A stretch of DNA of 64,000 nucleotides, from contig OZ255625.1 of NCBI GenBank assembly GCA_965276755.1, forward strand, positions 310,001 through 374,000, in the 5' to 3' direction. The stretch's first letter is position 1. Every line of letters starts with the position of its first letter. Position numbers and translations under genes: made by a program. This DNA is from CAJCIS01 sp965276755. GTDB taxonomy: Bacteria > Pseudomonadota > Alphaproteobacteria > Acetobacterales > Acetobacteraceae. The notes under the pieces were generated by a model. It saw only the letters and a list, made by a program, of their open reading frames with translations, made no database searches and had not been told where the DNA came from. Positions 26,708-35,895 of the stretch are shown here, in pieces.

Positions 26708-28507
26708 ATGAAGAAGCTTGCAGCGTGTCTCATCCTGGCCAACGCTCCCGCATCTGCCGCCACCGTCACGTTGTCCGCCAATTACGCGCAAATGCTGCCC
26801 GGCCAGACCCTCACCTTCACGGCAAGCGTGTCTGACGGCGGTCAGGGCGTGATCTGGCAGGTCAACAACTCCGTCGGCGGCACAGCCGCGACAGGCACGG
26901 TCACCCAGTCCGGCGTGTTCACGGCTCCGCAAATCCTGCCGAGCCCTGCCAGCGTCACGGTCACCGCGGTTTCGCAAGACGATCCGACAGCCAGCGCCAC
27001 AGCAAGCGTCACGCTGATCCCGCAGGCGCCCACCGGAACGACCTACTACGTGGCCAAGACAGGAAGTGACGCAAACCCTGGCACGCACGGCAGCCCGTTC
27101 TTAACAATCGGGCATGCGGCAGGCCTGGCCACCGCGGGCGACACGGTTCTGGTCGGTGCGGGGGTCTATAACGAGCTTGTGGCGCCGGCGCAGTCAGGCA
27201 ATGCCACGCAGGGCTACATCACCTACAGCGCCATGCCTGGTCAGACGGCCACAATCGACGGCAAAGGTCTCGGCGTCCCCGGTGGGCAATGGGGATTGTT
27301 CACGCTGCAGAACAGCAGTTACGTAATCGTCCAGGGCTTCGAGCTGCGCAATTACACCAGCGCCAGCCGCAAGAATGTGCCAGTCGGAATCTATGCCTTC
27401 GGCGCCGGCAGCAACGTGCAGATCATCAACAACCATATCCACGGTATCGCCACGACAGCAAAGACCAGTCCACACGCCTGTGCGTCCAACGCGCTGGGCA
27501 TGGCGGTTTATGGCAGTGCGGCGCCGAATTCGATCAGCGCTCTCGTAGTCAGCGGCAACGAGCTCGATCATCTGACGACGGGGTGCAGCGAGAGCATGTC
27601 TCTGGATGGCAATGTCGATGGCTTCGTGGTGAGCAGCAATGTCGTGCATGACAACGACAATATCGGCATCGATGCAATCGGCTTCGAACGCGTATCGAAA
27701 GATCCCTTGTATGACCAGGCGCGTAACGGTGAGATCAGGGGCAACACGGTCTACAACATCACGTCCTATGGCAACCCCGATTACGGCCGCCAGTATGCGG
27801 CCGATGGCATCTACGTCGATGGCGGCACGCAGATCACGATCGAGCAGAACCTCGTGCATGATGTCGATCTGGGCATCGAGCTGGCGAGCGAGCACAAGGG
27901 GCATGTGACCAGCTACGTGATTGCGCGCAATAACGTCGTCTATCACGACAACAGCAACGGCATATCCATCGGCGGCTACGGCAAGTCACGCGGCGGCTCG
28001 GACCATGTAACGGTGGTCAACAACACGCTTTACGACAATGATACGAAGAACACCGGCAGCGGTGAGATTCAAATCCAGTACAATGCCACGAACAACTTGA
28101 TAGCCAACAACATCGCCTCCGCCTCGGCCCGGGCGCTGATGCTCAACAATTACACGGTCAATGCAATGCCGCCGGCCAGCATGGACTACAATTTGTATTT
28201 TTCGCCAGCAGGTGCTCACAAGAGCGCCTGGATTTGGAACAAGAAGCGTTTTGTCGGGTTCGCAAGCTATCAGGCTGGATCAGGGCAGGACCAGCACGCG
28301 ATCTTTGCCGATCCCTTGTTCGATGACGTGGGAACGCCGCCTTGGCTGGACATCATGGCCGGCTCGCCAGCGATCGGGGCTGGCACGGATCTTGGGGCCC
28401 AGATCGTGGGAGACGTGGATTTTACCGGCAATCCGCGGGCGATCAATGGAATGATCGATATTGGCGCCTTCCAGGAGCAGCCGCCTGGCACGACCGATCT
28501 AAACTGA
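26708..28507 (+). CDS. Secreted right-handed beta-helix protein
   Basis: 599 residues from the ATG at 26708, preceded by GGAGAAAACC. The N-terminus is a Sec signal peptide (MKKLAACLILANAPASAA). Residues about 20-110 form a bacterial Ig-like domain (MLPGQTLTFTASVSDGGQ). The rest is a parallel beta-helix starting at TYYVAKTGSDANPGT, a sequence typical of pectate-lyase-like/DUF1565 proteins, with repeated short N-rich turns (INNHIHGI, VSSNVVHDND, EQNLVHDVD, ARNNVVYHDN). It probably binds or cleaves a polysaccharide outside the cytoplasm. The last codons and stop lie in the spacer half of a repeat A unit. Confidence 0.85.
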   Translation: MKKLAACLILANAPASAATVTLSANYAQMLPGQTLTFTASVSDGGQGVIWQVNNSVGGTAATGTVTQSGVFTAPQILPSPASVTVTAVSQDDPTASATASVTLIPQAPTGTTYYVAKTGSDANPGTHGSPFLTIGHAAGLATAGDTVLVGAGVYNELVAPAQSGNATQGYITYSAMPGQTATIDGKGLGVPGGQWGLFTLQNSSYVIVQGFELRNYTSASRKNVPVGIYAFGAGSNVQIINNHIHGIATTAKTSPHACASNALGMAVYGSAAPNSISALVVSGNELDHLTTGCSESMSLDGNVDGFVVSSNVVHDNDNIGIDAIGFERVSKDPLYDQARNGEIRGNTVYNITSYGNPDYGRQYAADGIYVDGGTQITIEQNLVHDVDLGIELASEHKGHVTSYVIARNNVVYHDNSNGISIGGYGKSRGGSDHVTVVNNTLYDNDTKNTGSGEIQIQYNATNNLIANNIASASARALMLNNYTVNAMPPASMDYNLYFSPAGAHKSAWIWNKKRFVGFASYQAGSGQDQHAIFADPLFDDVGTPPWLDIMAGSPAIGAGTDLGAQIVGDVDFTGNPRAINGMIDIGAFQEQPPGTTDLN

Positions 28508-28508
28508 A

Positions 28509-28544
28509 GACGGGGGGTCTGGGGGGGCAGGCACTGCTCCCCCA
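28509..28544 (-). repeat. Repeat A, single unit, minus orientation
   Basis: Starts 1 bp after the TGA of the beta-helix gene; the preceding CTAAACTGAA matches the spacer of the pair at 16203-16300. The hairpin loop is altered (GCAGGCACTGC). Confidence 0.93.
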
Positions 28545-28584
28545 GCCTTTTACTAATGCCAGTCTCTACGCGAGCTGGTACTTA

Positions 28585-29001
28585 TCAGCGCAAGCCCTTC
28601 TCCAACACGGAATTATGCTGCGTGGGCTGAACCCTCGCCGCACCCGTCTTGGTGATCGTGTCGTTGAACGTGCCCAAACCCACGATTGTCACAGTGCCCG
28701 TGGCGGAAGTGCAGGTCGGGTAGTTCGGCACAAAGCTTGCGGTCAGATTGCCGCAGCCCTTGGCCTTGCCCTTGGTGTCGATCGCCGTCGGGGTGTTTTT
28801 TGTGACTCTCAGCTTGTAGGTCGACGCGCAGATTGCTGAATTGAACGCTGTGCCAGATTTCAGCGTCTTGAAGACGATGGAGCTGCCCAACGAGTCGGAA
28901 TAGGTGCCGACGATGTTGCAACCCTTTGCGGCCAATGCATCGCCCGCAGCCAGTGTCATGCCCAGAGTCAGCGCAATAGCGGCATATGATGTAGTCTTCA
29001 T
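28585..29001 (-). CDS. Small secreted protein, unknown function
   Basis: 138 residues from the ATG at 29001, with GGAAGGAACGT upstream. A signal peptide (MKTTSYAAIALTLGMTLAAGDALAA) is followed by a mature domain of about 110 residues with four cysteines (KGCNIVG, SAICAS, AKGCGN, YPTCTS), suggesting two disulfides. Repeated Thr-rich strands (ATGTVTIVGLGTFNDTITKTG) suggest an all-beta fold. No known family is recognised. It is convergent with the beta-helix gene. Confidence 0.75.
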   Translation of the reverse strand: MKTTSYAAIALTLGMTLAAGDALAAKGCNIVGTYSDSLGSSIVFKTLKSGTAFNSAICASTYKLRVTKNTPTAIDTKGKAKGCGNLTASFVPNYPTCTSATGTVTIVGLGTFNDTITKTGAARVQPTQHNSVLEKGLR

Positions 29002-29351
29002 GTACGTTCCTTCCCGATTTGGCACCGTTCAGCAATTTGGTCTGAACGCGTGCAACCGCTTTATAGCCGTCCCTCAATATAAAGGGAAGCGCGCATGCCG
29101 CCAAACCGTTCACGATTTGTTTTCTTATCACTTTTGGAATTTTTGACAGGCGATGGTTTCGGCAGCTTCCAGTTGTTCACCCCGTAAGCTTCATAAGAGA
29201 ATGTAGCAGCTACAGTAACTAACCAATACAACCTCTGGTAGAATGGCGGATATCCGGTAACGTCAATGCGAGGCCGTTTGCCGCGTCCACAGAGGCTTGA
29301 GATAAAGGAGATAAGCTCAACCTTCCCTTTCAAGGGTATAAAACCCCGATC
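29002..29351. other. 350 bp intergenic region upstream of ntrY
   Basis: No gene was found. The region is AT-richer than average and must hold the divergent promoters for the secreted protein and ntrY. Close to ntrY are TTGAG...CTCAA around ATAAAGGAGATAAG, which could expose or hide an AAGGAG, and CCCTTTCAAGGG followed by a small palindrome around TATAAAA. These are visible structures with no demonstrated function. Confidence 0.45.
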
Positions 29352-31616
29352 GTGGACATGACCAGCATTCCCCCGCAGCGCTCGCGCGCCCGGCGCATCG
29401 CCGATAGCCTGCTTGGGAAGTGGGCGACCCTGGCGCTGGCCGCCACGGCGGCCGCCCTGGGCGCTGGCAGCTTCGTCATGATGTCGAGCGGCGCCCCGCT
29501 CTCGCTGCGTCCGAATCTCGTCACCACGCTGGTGATCACCAACGTCTCCGTCCTGTTGCTGCTTGGCGCGTCGCTGGCCGGCCGGCTGACGCGGGTGTGG
29601 GTGGCGCGCCGCCAGGGCTCGGCCGGCGCGCGCATGCATGTGCGTCTGGTGCTGCTCTTCAGTGGCGTGGCGGTCATCCCGACCATCCTGGTGGGCGTGT
29701 TCGCCACGGCCTGGTTCTCGCTCGGCATCCAGGGTTGGTTCAACGACCGCGTGCGCACCGCTCTGGAAGAAGGCCTGCAGGCCAGCCAAGGCTACCTGGC
29801 CGAGCATCGCGACGCGATCAAAACCGACGCGCTAGGCATGAAGGCCGATTTGGAGCGCGCCGGCCGCGCGCAGACCGAAAGCCCCCAGGTGTTCGGGCAG
29901 GTCGATGTCTTCGGCCAGGTGCTCGCCAGTCAGACGACGTTGCGCGGCCTTGATGAGGCGGTGATCTATGACCCCGACAGCAACCAGGTGCTGGCCAGCG
30001 CCGGGCTGATGGCGGGGCTGGACATTGGCCAGGTGCCCACCGCCGCCGTCGAGGCCGCCCGCACGGGCGAGGTGCCGATCCTGGGCAGCGATGCCGGCAC
30101 CGAGGTGCGTGCGCTGGTCGAGCTGAACTCCACCCCGCCGCTGATGCTGCTGATCGAACGCGCGGTCGATCCGCATATCCTGGATCACATGCGCCATACC
30201 GAGGATGCGGTCGCGCAGTACCAGCGCCTGGACCAGAACCGCTCCGGCCTGCAGGTGACTTTTGCGCTGATCTTCGCGCTGGTGGCCCTGCTGGTGCTGA
30301 CCGCCGCCGTGCTGATCGGCCTGGTTCTGGCCAACCAGATCGTGCGCCCCATCGGCTGGCTGATCGAGGCGGCCGATCGCGTGCGCGGGGGTGATCTTGG
30401 CGCGCGCGTGCCCGAGATCGGCGGGGACGATGAGCTGGCAGGCCTCTCGCGCGCCTTCAACCGCATGATCGACCAGCTCGCCGCACAGCGCGGCGAGCTG
30501 ATGAATGCCTACGGCCAGATCGACGAGCGCCGGCGGTTTACCGAAACCGTTCTGGCGGGCGTCTCGGCAGGCGTGATCGGGCTGGACCGGCAGGGGCGCA
30601 TCGAGCTGCCCAACCGCGCCGCGGGCGAATTGCTGGGCCAGGACGTGTTCGGCGCCATAGGCCGGCGCCTGGCCGAGCGCGTGCCTGAACTCGCCCCGAT
30701 GCTGGCCGCCGTTATGGCAGAACCCGAGCGCACGACCACCGGCGAGGTGCAGGTTGGGCCCGCCAGCCGCCGCCGCACCTTCCTGGTGCGCCTGGTGGGC
30801 GAGCAGACGGCCGGTCGTACGGAGGGCTTCGTCGTCACGTTCGACGACATCACCGAGTTGCAAGCGGCGCAGCGAAAGGCGGCCTGGGCGGATGTGGCCA
30901 GGCGCATTGCGCACGAAATCAAGAACCCGCTGACACCGATCCAGCTCGCGGCCGAGCGGCTAAAACGCCGCTTTGCGCGCGAAATTACTTCCGACCCCGA
31001 GACGTTCCGCCAATGCGCCGACACGATCGTGCGCCACGTCGGCGATATCGGGCGCATGGTCGATGAGTTCTCGGCCTTTGCGCGCATGCCGGTGCCTGTG
31101 CTGCGGCAGGAGGATGTCGGGCGCGTGGCGCGCGAGGCGCTGATCCTGCAGCGCAGCGCGCGACCCCAGATTGCCTGGAGCACCGACATTCCAGAGCGCG
31201 GTCCGGTGGCGCGATGCGACCGGCGCCTGCTCGGCCAGGCGCTGACCAACCTGCTGCAGAATGCCGCCGATGCCGTGGCGATGCGGCCCGACACGTCCGT
31301 GCCCGCGGCGATTTCGCTCGCGGTAAGCACCCAGGGCGATCTCGTGCGAATCGCGGTGGCGGATAATGGTGTGGGGTTGCCGCAGCAGGACCGTGACCGG
31401 CTCACGGAACCGTATGTGACGCACAAGCCGAAAGGCACCGGTCTTGGCCTTGCCATCGTCAAGAAGATCATGGAGGACCATGGCGGATCGGTCACACTGG
31501 ATGACCGTTCGAGTCACACCTCCTCCGGTGAGGAGGGGCGCGGGACGATTGCCACGCTGGTGCTGCCCGCAACGGAGCAACCGGCCTTACTGCTGAAAGG
31601 TGCCGATGGCGCATGA
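29352..31616 (+). CDS. ntrY: Sensor histidine kinase NtrY
   Basis: 754 residues from a GTG at 29352 (an ATG two codons later is possible). The N-terminal transmembrane segments (LALAATAAALGAGSFVMM, LVTTLVITNVSVLLLLGASLA, LVLLFSGVAVIPTILVGVFA) are followed by a periplasmic region, a further helix and HAMP (LANQIVRPIGWLIEAADRVRGGDLG). Next come a PAS domain, the H-box RRIAHEIKNPLTPIQLAAER with the phosphorylated His, and ATPase boxes N (LTNLLQNAADAV), G1 (VADNGVGLP) and G2 (GTGLGLAIVKKI). It is the membrane kinase of the NtrYX pair, linked in alphaproteobacteria to nitrogen metabolism, redox and envelope control. Its end overlaps ntrX by 11 bp. Confidence 0.95.
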   Translation: MDMTSIPPQRSRARRIADSLLGKWATLALAATAAALGAGSFVMMSSGAPLSLRPNLVTTLVITNVSVLLLLGASLAGRLTRVWVARRQGSAGARMHVRLVLLFSGVAVIPTILVGVFATAWFSLGIQGWFNDRVRTALEEGLQASQGYLAEHRDAIKTDALGMKADLERAGRAQTESPQVFGQVDVFGQVLASQTTLRGLDEAVIYDPDSNQVLASAGLMAGLDIGQVPTAAVEAARTGEVPILGSDAGTEVRALVELNSTPPLMLLIERAVDPHILDHMRHTEDAVAQYQRLDQNRSGLQVTFALIFALVALLVLTAAVLIGLVLANQIVRPIGWLIEAADRVRGGDLGARVPEIGGDDELAGLSRAFNRMIDQLAAQRGELMNAYGQIDERRRFTETVLAGVSAGVIGLDRQGRIELPNRAAGELLGQDVFGAIGRRLAERVPELAPMLAAVMAEPERTTTGEVQVGPASRRRTFLVRLVGEQTAGRTEGFVVTFDDITELQAAQRKAAWADVARRIAHEIKNPLTPIQLAAERLKRRFAREITSDPETFRQCADTIVRHVGDIGRMVDEFSAFARMPVPVLRQEDVGRVAREALILQRSARPQIAWSTDIPERGPVARCDRRLLGQALTNLLQNAADAVAMRPDTSVPAAISLAVSTQGDLVRIAVADNGVGLPQQDRDRLTEPYVTHKPKGTGLGLAIVKKIMEDHGGSVTLDDRSSHTSSGEEGRGTIATLVLPATEQPALLLKGADGA

Positions 31617-33009
31617 AATCCTGATCGTCGATGACGAGCCCGATATCAGGCTGCTGCTCGACGGGTTGCTGCGCGACGAGGGCTACGACACGCGCATGGC
31701 CGGCGACTCCGATGCGGCGATTGCGGCCTTTCGGGCGCGCCGGCCCTCCCTGGTGGTGCAGGATGTGTGGCTGCAGGGCTCGCGGCTCGATGGGCTCGGG
31801 ATCCTCAAGGCGCTGCACCGCGAGGAGCCGCACGTGCCCGTGGTGATGATCTCCGGCCACGGCACGATCGAAATGGCGGTGACCGCGATCCAGCACGGCG
31901 CTTACGATTTCATTGAAAAGCCGTTCCAGACCGACCGACTGCTTCTGGTGCTGCGCCGCGCGCTGGAATCCGCGCGCCTTCGGGCGGAAAACGCAGAGCT
32001 GCGGCTGCGGGCAGGACCGGAGACGGTGCTCTCGGGCACCAGCCCGGCGATCAACCAGGTGCGCGGGCAGATTGAGAAGGTGGCACCTATGGGCAGCCGC
32101 GTCCTGATCACCGGGCCTGCCGGCTGCGGCAAGGAAGTGGCGGCGCGCATGATCCATACGCGGTCGCGCCGTGCCGAAGGGCCCTTCGTGGTGCTCAATT
32201 GCGCGACGCTGAGCCCGGGGCGGTTTGAGGAGGAGCTGTTCGGCATCGAGGCGGGCAACGATCCCGCCGCCGCCCCTCGGCGGGCAGGCGTGATGGAGCG
32301 GGCGCATACCGGCACGCTGCTGCTCGATGAAGTGGCCGACATGCCGATGGAGACGCAGGGCAAGATCGCACGGGCGCTGACAGATCAGACCTTTGAACGC
32401 ATCGGCGGCAATTCGCGCGTCAAGGTCGATGTGCGGGTGCTGGCCACGACGAACAGGGATTTGCAGGCCGAAATTGCCGCGGGGCGGTTTCGCGAGGATC
32501 TGTTCTGGCGCTTGCAGGTTTTTCCGCTGCGCATGCCGAGCCTGCGTGAGCGGCGGGAGGACGTGCCGGAATTGGCGCGGAGTTTCCTCGCGCGGGCGCG
32601 CGAAGTGGCGGGCATGGCCAAGCGAGAGCTGTCGGCCGACACGCTGACGGCGCTGCAGGCGTATGAGTGGCCGGGCAATGTACGCCAATTGCGCAATTTG
32701 ATGGACTGGCTGCTGATCATGGCCCCGGGCGCGCCGGCTGAGCCCATTCGCGCGGAGATGCTGCCGCCGGAGATTGGCCAGGGGGCGCCGGCGCTGCTGA
32801 ATTTCGATCCAACCGCGGACGTGATGGCGCTGCCGCTGCGCGATGCGCGCGATTTGTTCGAAACGCAGTATTTGCAGGCCCAGTTGGTGCGGTTTGGCGG
32901 GAATATCAGCCGCACGGCGCAGTTTGTCGGGATGGAGCGGAGCGCGCTGCATCGCAAGCTGAAGCAGTTGGGCGTGCATTCTTCGGATGAGCGGGCTGCT
33001 GCGGTTTAG
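31606..33009 (+). CDS. ntrX: Response regulator NtrX
   Basis: 467 residues from the ATG at 31606 (MAHEILIVDDEPD). The receiver domain has the acidic pair DDE and phospho-acceptor Asp in VVQDVWLQGS. The AAA+ domain has Walker A GPAGCGKE and Walker B-like GTLLLDEVADMP. The sigma-54 contact motif GAFTGA is absent; that loop reads GIEAGNDPAAAPRRAG. Alphaproteobacterial NtrX proteins often lack it, so activation of sigma-54 promoters is unlikely. A Fis-type helix-turn-helix (ISRTAQFVGMERSALHRKL) ends the protein. It is coupled to ntrY and followed by a large class B palindrome before dat. Confidence 0.95.
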   Translation: MAHEILIVDDEPDIRLLLDGLLRDEGYDTRMAGDSDAAIAAFRARRPSLVVQDVWLQGSRLDGLGILKALHREEPHVPVVMISGHGTIEMAVTAIQHGAYDFIEKPFQTDRLLLVLRRALESARLRAENAELRLRAGPETVLSGTSPAINQVRGQIEKVAPMGSRVLITGPAGCGKEVAARMIHTRSRRAEGPFVVLNCATLSPGRFEEELFGIEAGNDPAAAPRRAGVMERAHTGTLLLDEVADMPMETQGKIARALTDQTFERIGGNSRVKVDVRVLATTNRDLQAEIAAGRFREDLFWRLQVFPLRMPSLRERREDVPELARSFLARAREVAGMAKRELSADTLTALQAYEWPGNVRQLRNLMDWLLIMAPGAPAEPIRAEMLPPEIGQGAPALLNFDPTADVMALPLRDARDLFETQYLQAQLVRFGGNISRTAQFVGMERSALHRKLKQLGVHSSDERAAAV

Positions 33010-33011
33010 AA

Positions 33012-33183
33012 GGGCAGGGGCTCTGCCCCTGGACCCCGCTAAGGACAAGTCCTTAGAACCTATTTGTTAGAATAAAGGAGGGGGCGGACTCGCGCGTGGT
33101 GACGGCACAGGTAGCCCCCTCCTTTATCCTAACAAATGGGGGTCTGGGGCCTCAGGCCCCAGCGGGGTCCAGGGGCAGAGCCC
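33012..33183. repeat. Large composite class B palindrome
   Basis: Outer arms of 23 bp (33018-33040 and 33161-33183) are exact inverted copies containing GGGCTCTGCCCCTGG. Inner arms of 23 bp (33063-33085 and 33114-33136), containing AATAAAGGAGGGGGC and its inverse, differ by one base. Between them lie AAGGACAAGTCCTT, GGGGCCTCAGGCCCC and a 28 bp centre. The element begins 3 bp after the ntrX stop and ends 19 bp before the dat start. It would form a very stable cruciform or RNA hairpin. Confidence 0.9.
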
Positions 33184-33202
33184 GTGGCTTGTCTTCGCGC
33201 TC

Positions 33203-34069
33203 ATGAGCCGCATCGCTTATGTCAATGGCCGCTACCTGCCCCTTGCCCAAGCCCAGGTGCATGTCGAAGACCGCGGCTTTCAGTTCGCCGACGGCGTCTA
33301 TGAGGTGCTCTACCGGCACGAGGGCCGGTTGATCGATCTGGACCTGCATTTGGCCCGCCTGGAGCGCAGCCTGAGGGAGTTGCGCCTGGCAGCACCGATG
33401 GGACGCGCCGCACTGCTGGCGGTAATCGAGGAGGTGGCGCGGCGCAACCGGCTGGCCTCCGGGCTGATCTACATGCAGGTGACGCGGGGCAGCGCGCCGC
33501 GGCAGCACGTCTTTCCGCCTGACGGCACGCCGGCCACTCTGGTGGTGACCATGCGCCGGGCGGCGCCCTATCCGCGCTCGGTTGATGAGTGGCAGGCGGG
33601 CGCGATCACGCGGCCGGACGAGCGATGGGCGCGATGCGACATCAAATCCGTGGGCCTTTTGCCGAACGTCCTGGCGCGGCAGGCGGCACGCGAGGCGGGT
33701 GCGCTGGAGGCCATTTTCATCGACAATGACGGAATGGTGACAGAGGGCGCCACGACATCCGTCTTTATCGTGCGTGCGGACGGTCGCGTGCTGACACGGC
33801 CATTGAGTCACGACATCCTGCCCGGCTGCACGCGCGCGGCCTTGATCGCGCGCATGGCGGAGGCGGGTGTCTCCATCGAAGAACAGGCGTTCTCCGCAGA
33901 GGAGATGCGGGGAGCCGCCGAGGTATTCATTACGGCTGCAACGAGTTTCGTAAAGCCGATCACCCGATTGGATGGCGCTATTGTCGGAGACGGCACGCCC
34001 GGGCCCGTGGCGCGACGGCTGTTTGCGCTGATGGCGTCCCACGTGCAGGGCATGCGCAACGCAGCTTGA
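33203..34069 (+). CDS. dat: D-amino-acid transaminase (class IV PLP)
   Basis: 288 residues. RGFQFADGVYEV near residue 24 is the class IV start signature; the PLP lysine is K148 in CDIKSVGLLPNVLARQAA, and EGATTSVFIV includes the catalytic-site Thr-Thr-Ser. It matches D-alanine aminotransferases, which interconvert D-alanine and D-glutamate for peptidoglycan, rather than branched-chain enzymes. The order ntrX-dat-hfq-hflX is widespread in Rhodospirillales. The class B palindrome just upstream may insulate it from ntrYX. Confidence 0.9.
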   Translation: MSRIAYVNGRYLPLAQAQVHVEDRGFQFADGVYEVLYRHEGRLIDLDLHLARLERSLRELRLAAPMGRAALLAVIEEVARRNRLASGLIYMQVTRGSAPRQHVFPPDGTPATLVVTMRRAAPYPRSVDEWQAGAITRPDERWARCDIKSVGLLPNVLARQAAREAGALEAIFIDNDGMVTEGATTSVFIVRADGRVLTRPLSHDILPGCTRAALIARMAEAGVSIEEQAFSAEEMRGAAEVFITAATSFVKPITRLDGAIVGDGTPGPVARRLFALMASHVQGMRNAA

Positions 34070-34208
34070 GAAGCGTTGCGATCCGGCTAGAGTGCGTGTG
34101 CCGAGGGCGAAATGCTCCGGTGCCACAAACCCGCGCAAACGGGTTGGGGTCAATCTGTCAAACTCAATTGCCGGCATCTTTTTGGATCGGCACAAGAAAG
34201 GAAAACTC

Positions 34209-34475
34209 GTGGCCAACGAGAAATCGCAGAACGTGCAGGAGGTGTTCCTGAACACGGTCCGCAAGGCAAAGACGCCGGTGACGGTCTTTCTGGTCAATGG
34301 CGTGAAGTTGCAGGGCATTATCACCTGGTTCGACAATTTCTCCGTGCTGCTGCGGCGGGATGGGCATACGCAACTCGTGTACAAGCACGCGATCAGTACC
34401 GTCATGCCTGGCGCGCCGATCATGTTGTTCGATCCTAAGGCCGAGGGCGCGGCCGCGGAGAGCGGTGCTGCCTGA
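34209..34475 (+). CDS. hfq: RNA chaperone Hfq
   Basis: 88 residues from the GTG at 34209, with AAGAAAGGAAA upstream. The Sm1 and Sm2 motifs are clear (QEVFLNTVRKAKTPVTVFL, NGVKLQG and VYKHAISTVMP). The short C-terminal tail is typical of alphaproteobacteria. It forms hexameric rings that pair sRNAs with mRNAs. Longer open frames starting upstream are not supported by homology. hflX starts 1 bp after the stop. Confidence 0.97.
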   Translation: MANEKSQNVQEVFLNTVRKAKTPVTVFLVNGVKLQGIITWFDNFSVLLRRDGHTQLVYKHAISTVMPGAPIMLFDPKAEGAAAESGAA

Positions 34476-34476
34476 G

Positions 34477-35769
34477 ATGAACGAGGCCGCGCCGCCGCGC
34501 GACGGGCCCACCCGCGCGGCCGTGATCCTGCCTTGGGAGCGGCATGACCCTGGTGATCGCGGCAGGGCGGCCGAAGCGCGACTAGCTGAGGCCGTCGGTT
34601 TGGCGGCGTCCATCGGCTTGGTGGTCGTGCATCAATCGATGGTGCATCTTCGGGCACGCCGGCCTGCCACGCTGATGGGGCAAGGGCAGGTCGAGGCGGA
34701 ACGCGTGGCCCTGGAAGAGGGCGGCGTGACGGTGGCCATCGTGGATGCGGCCCTGAGCCCGGTGCAGCAGCGCAATCTCGAGCGTGCCTGGGGCGTGAAG
34801 GTGATCGACCGCACCGGTCTTATACTGGACATCTTTGGCGAACGTGCGGCCACCAAGGAGGGCAGCTTGCAAGTGGAGTTGGCGCATCTGGACTATCAGC
34901 GCAGCCGGCTGGTGCGAAGCTGGACCCATTTGGAACGGCAGCGCGGCGGCTTTGGCTTTTTGGGCGGCCCTGGCGAGACGCAGATCGAGGCGGATCGGCG
35001 GTTGATTACGGACCGGATCGTGCGCCTGAAAAAAGAATTGGAGCAGGTGCGGCGCACGCGGGGGCTGCATCGCCAAGCCCGCCGCCGTGTGCCATTTCCT
35101 GTGGTGGCGCTGGTTGGTTATACCAATGCGGGCAAATCGACGCTGTTCAATGCGCTTACCGGCGCGGCCGTTGCGGCGCGCGATCAATTGTTCGCAACCC
35201 TTGATCCAACGATGCGTGGGCTGGTGCTGCCGTCCGGGCGGCGAATTATCCTCTCCGATACTGTGGGCTTCATCAGCGAGCTGCCGACGCAGTTGGTGGA
35301 GGCGTTTGCCGCCACGCTGGAGGAAGTATCGGAGGCGGACGTGATCCTGCACGTACGCGATGCGGCGCATCCCGAAACTGCTGCGCAGCGCGAGGATGTG
35401 CTGGCGGTGCTGGCAGGGATGGCGCGCGACGGGACGCTGGACGACGGCTATGGCGACCGCATGATCGAGTTGATGAATAAGGCCGATCTGCTGGGGGGTG
35501 CGGACGCAGTGCCGCGTCGCGCGGGCGCAGTAGCGGTTTCCGCGCTGACTGGCGAGGGATTTGATGCGCTTCTGGCAGCACTTGATGCGCGCATTGCCGC
35601 GGGCATGGAGCTGGCGCGCTATGTGATTGCAAATCAGGATGGGGCGCGGCTGGCGTGGCTGTATGCGCATGGCGAAGTTGTTTCGCGCGAGGACGGCGAG
35701 AATGGTGTTTCTGTCGTTGTGCGTTTGCTGGCTGCCGACCGCGCGCGCTACGAACGTGAGGCGGTATAA
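34477..35769 (+). CDS. hflX: GTPase HflX
   Basis: 430 residues from the ATG at 34477, directly after hfq. An N-terminal glycine-rich subdomain has HLDYQRSRLVRSWTHLERQRGG and GFLGGPGETQIEADRR. The GTPase domain has G1 VGYTNAGKST, G2 region with FATLDPT, G3 DTVGFI and G4 MNKADLL, and a short C-terminal domain follows. HflX splits stalled or heat-damaged 70S ribosomes. The normal length argues for an intact gene. It ends 2 bp before a repeat A pair. Confidence 0.96.
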   Translation: MNEAAPPRDGPTRAAVILPWERHDPGDRGRAAEARLAEAVGLAASIGLVVVHQSMVHLRARRPATLMGQGQVEAERVALEEGGVTVAIVDAALSPVQQRNLERAWGVKVIDRTGLILDIFGERAATKEGSLQVELAHLDYQRSRLVRSWTHLERQRGGFGFLGGPGETQIEADRRLITDRIVRLKKELEQVRRTRGLHRQARRRVPFPVVALVGYTNAGKSTLFNALTGAAVAARDQLFATLDPTMRGLVLPSGRRIILSDTVGFISELPTQLVEAFAATLEEVSEADVILHVRDAAHPETAAQREDVLAVLAGMARDGTLDDGYGDRMIELMNKADLLGGADAVPRRAGAVAVSALTGEGFDALLAALDARIAAGMELARYVIANQDGARLAWLYAHGEVVSREDGENGVSVVVRLLAADRARYEREAV

Positions 35770-35771
35770 GA

Positions 35772-35870
35772 TTGGCGGGGATGTGCCATCCCCCCCAAAC
35801 CCCCCGTCATTAATTAAGGCGTCGTCCAAAATACGACGCGGGGTCTGGGGGGAATGGCACATTCCCCCCA
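35772..35870. repeat. Repeat A tail-to-tail pair between hflX and the IMPase gene
   Basis: A plus unit at 35772-35808 and a minus unit at 35835-35870 with a 26 bp spacer (ATTAATTAAGGCG / TCGTCCAAAATAC). An ATG inside the minus unit is in frame with the IMPase gene and would add a leader MAHSPQFFPFGILP. Confidence 0.95.
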
Positions 35871-35895
35871 GTTCTTCCCCTTCGGAATTTTGCCT

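Noticed and set aside
31492..33048. 518-codon minus-strand frame opposite ntrX
   Set aside because: Shadow of ntrX, with His/Arg/Gln-rich low-complexity translation.
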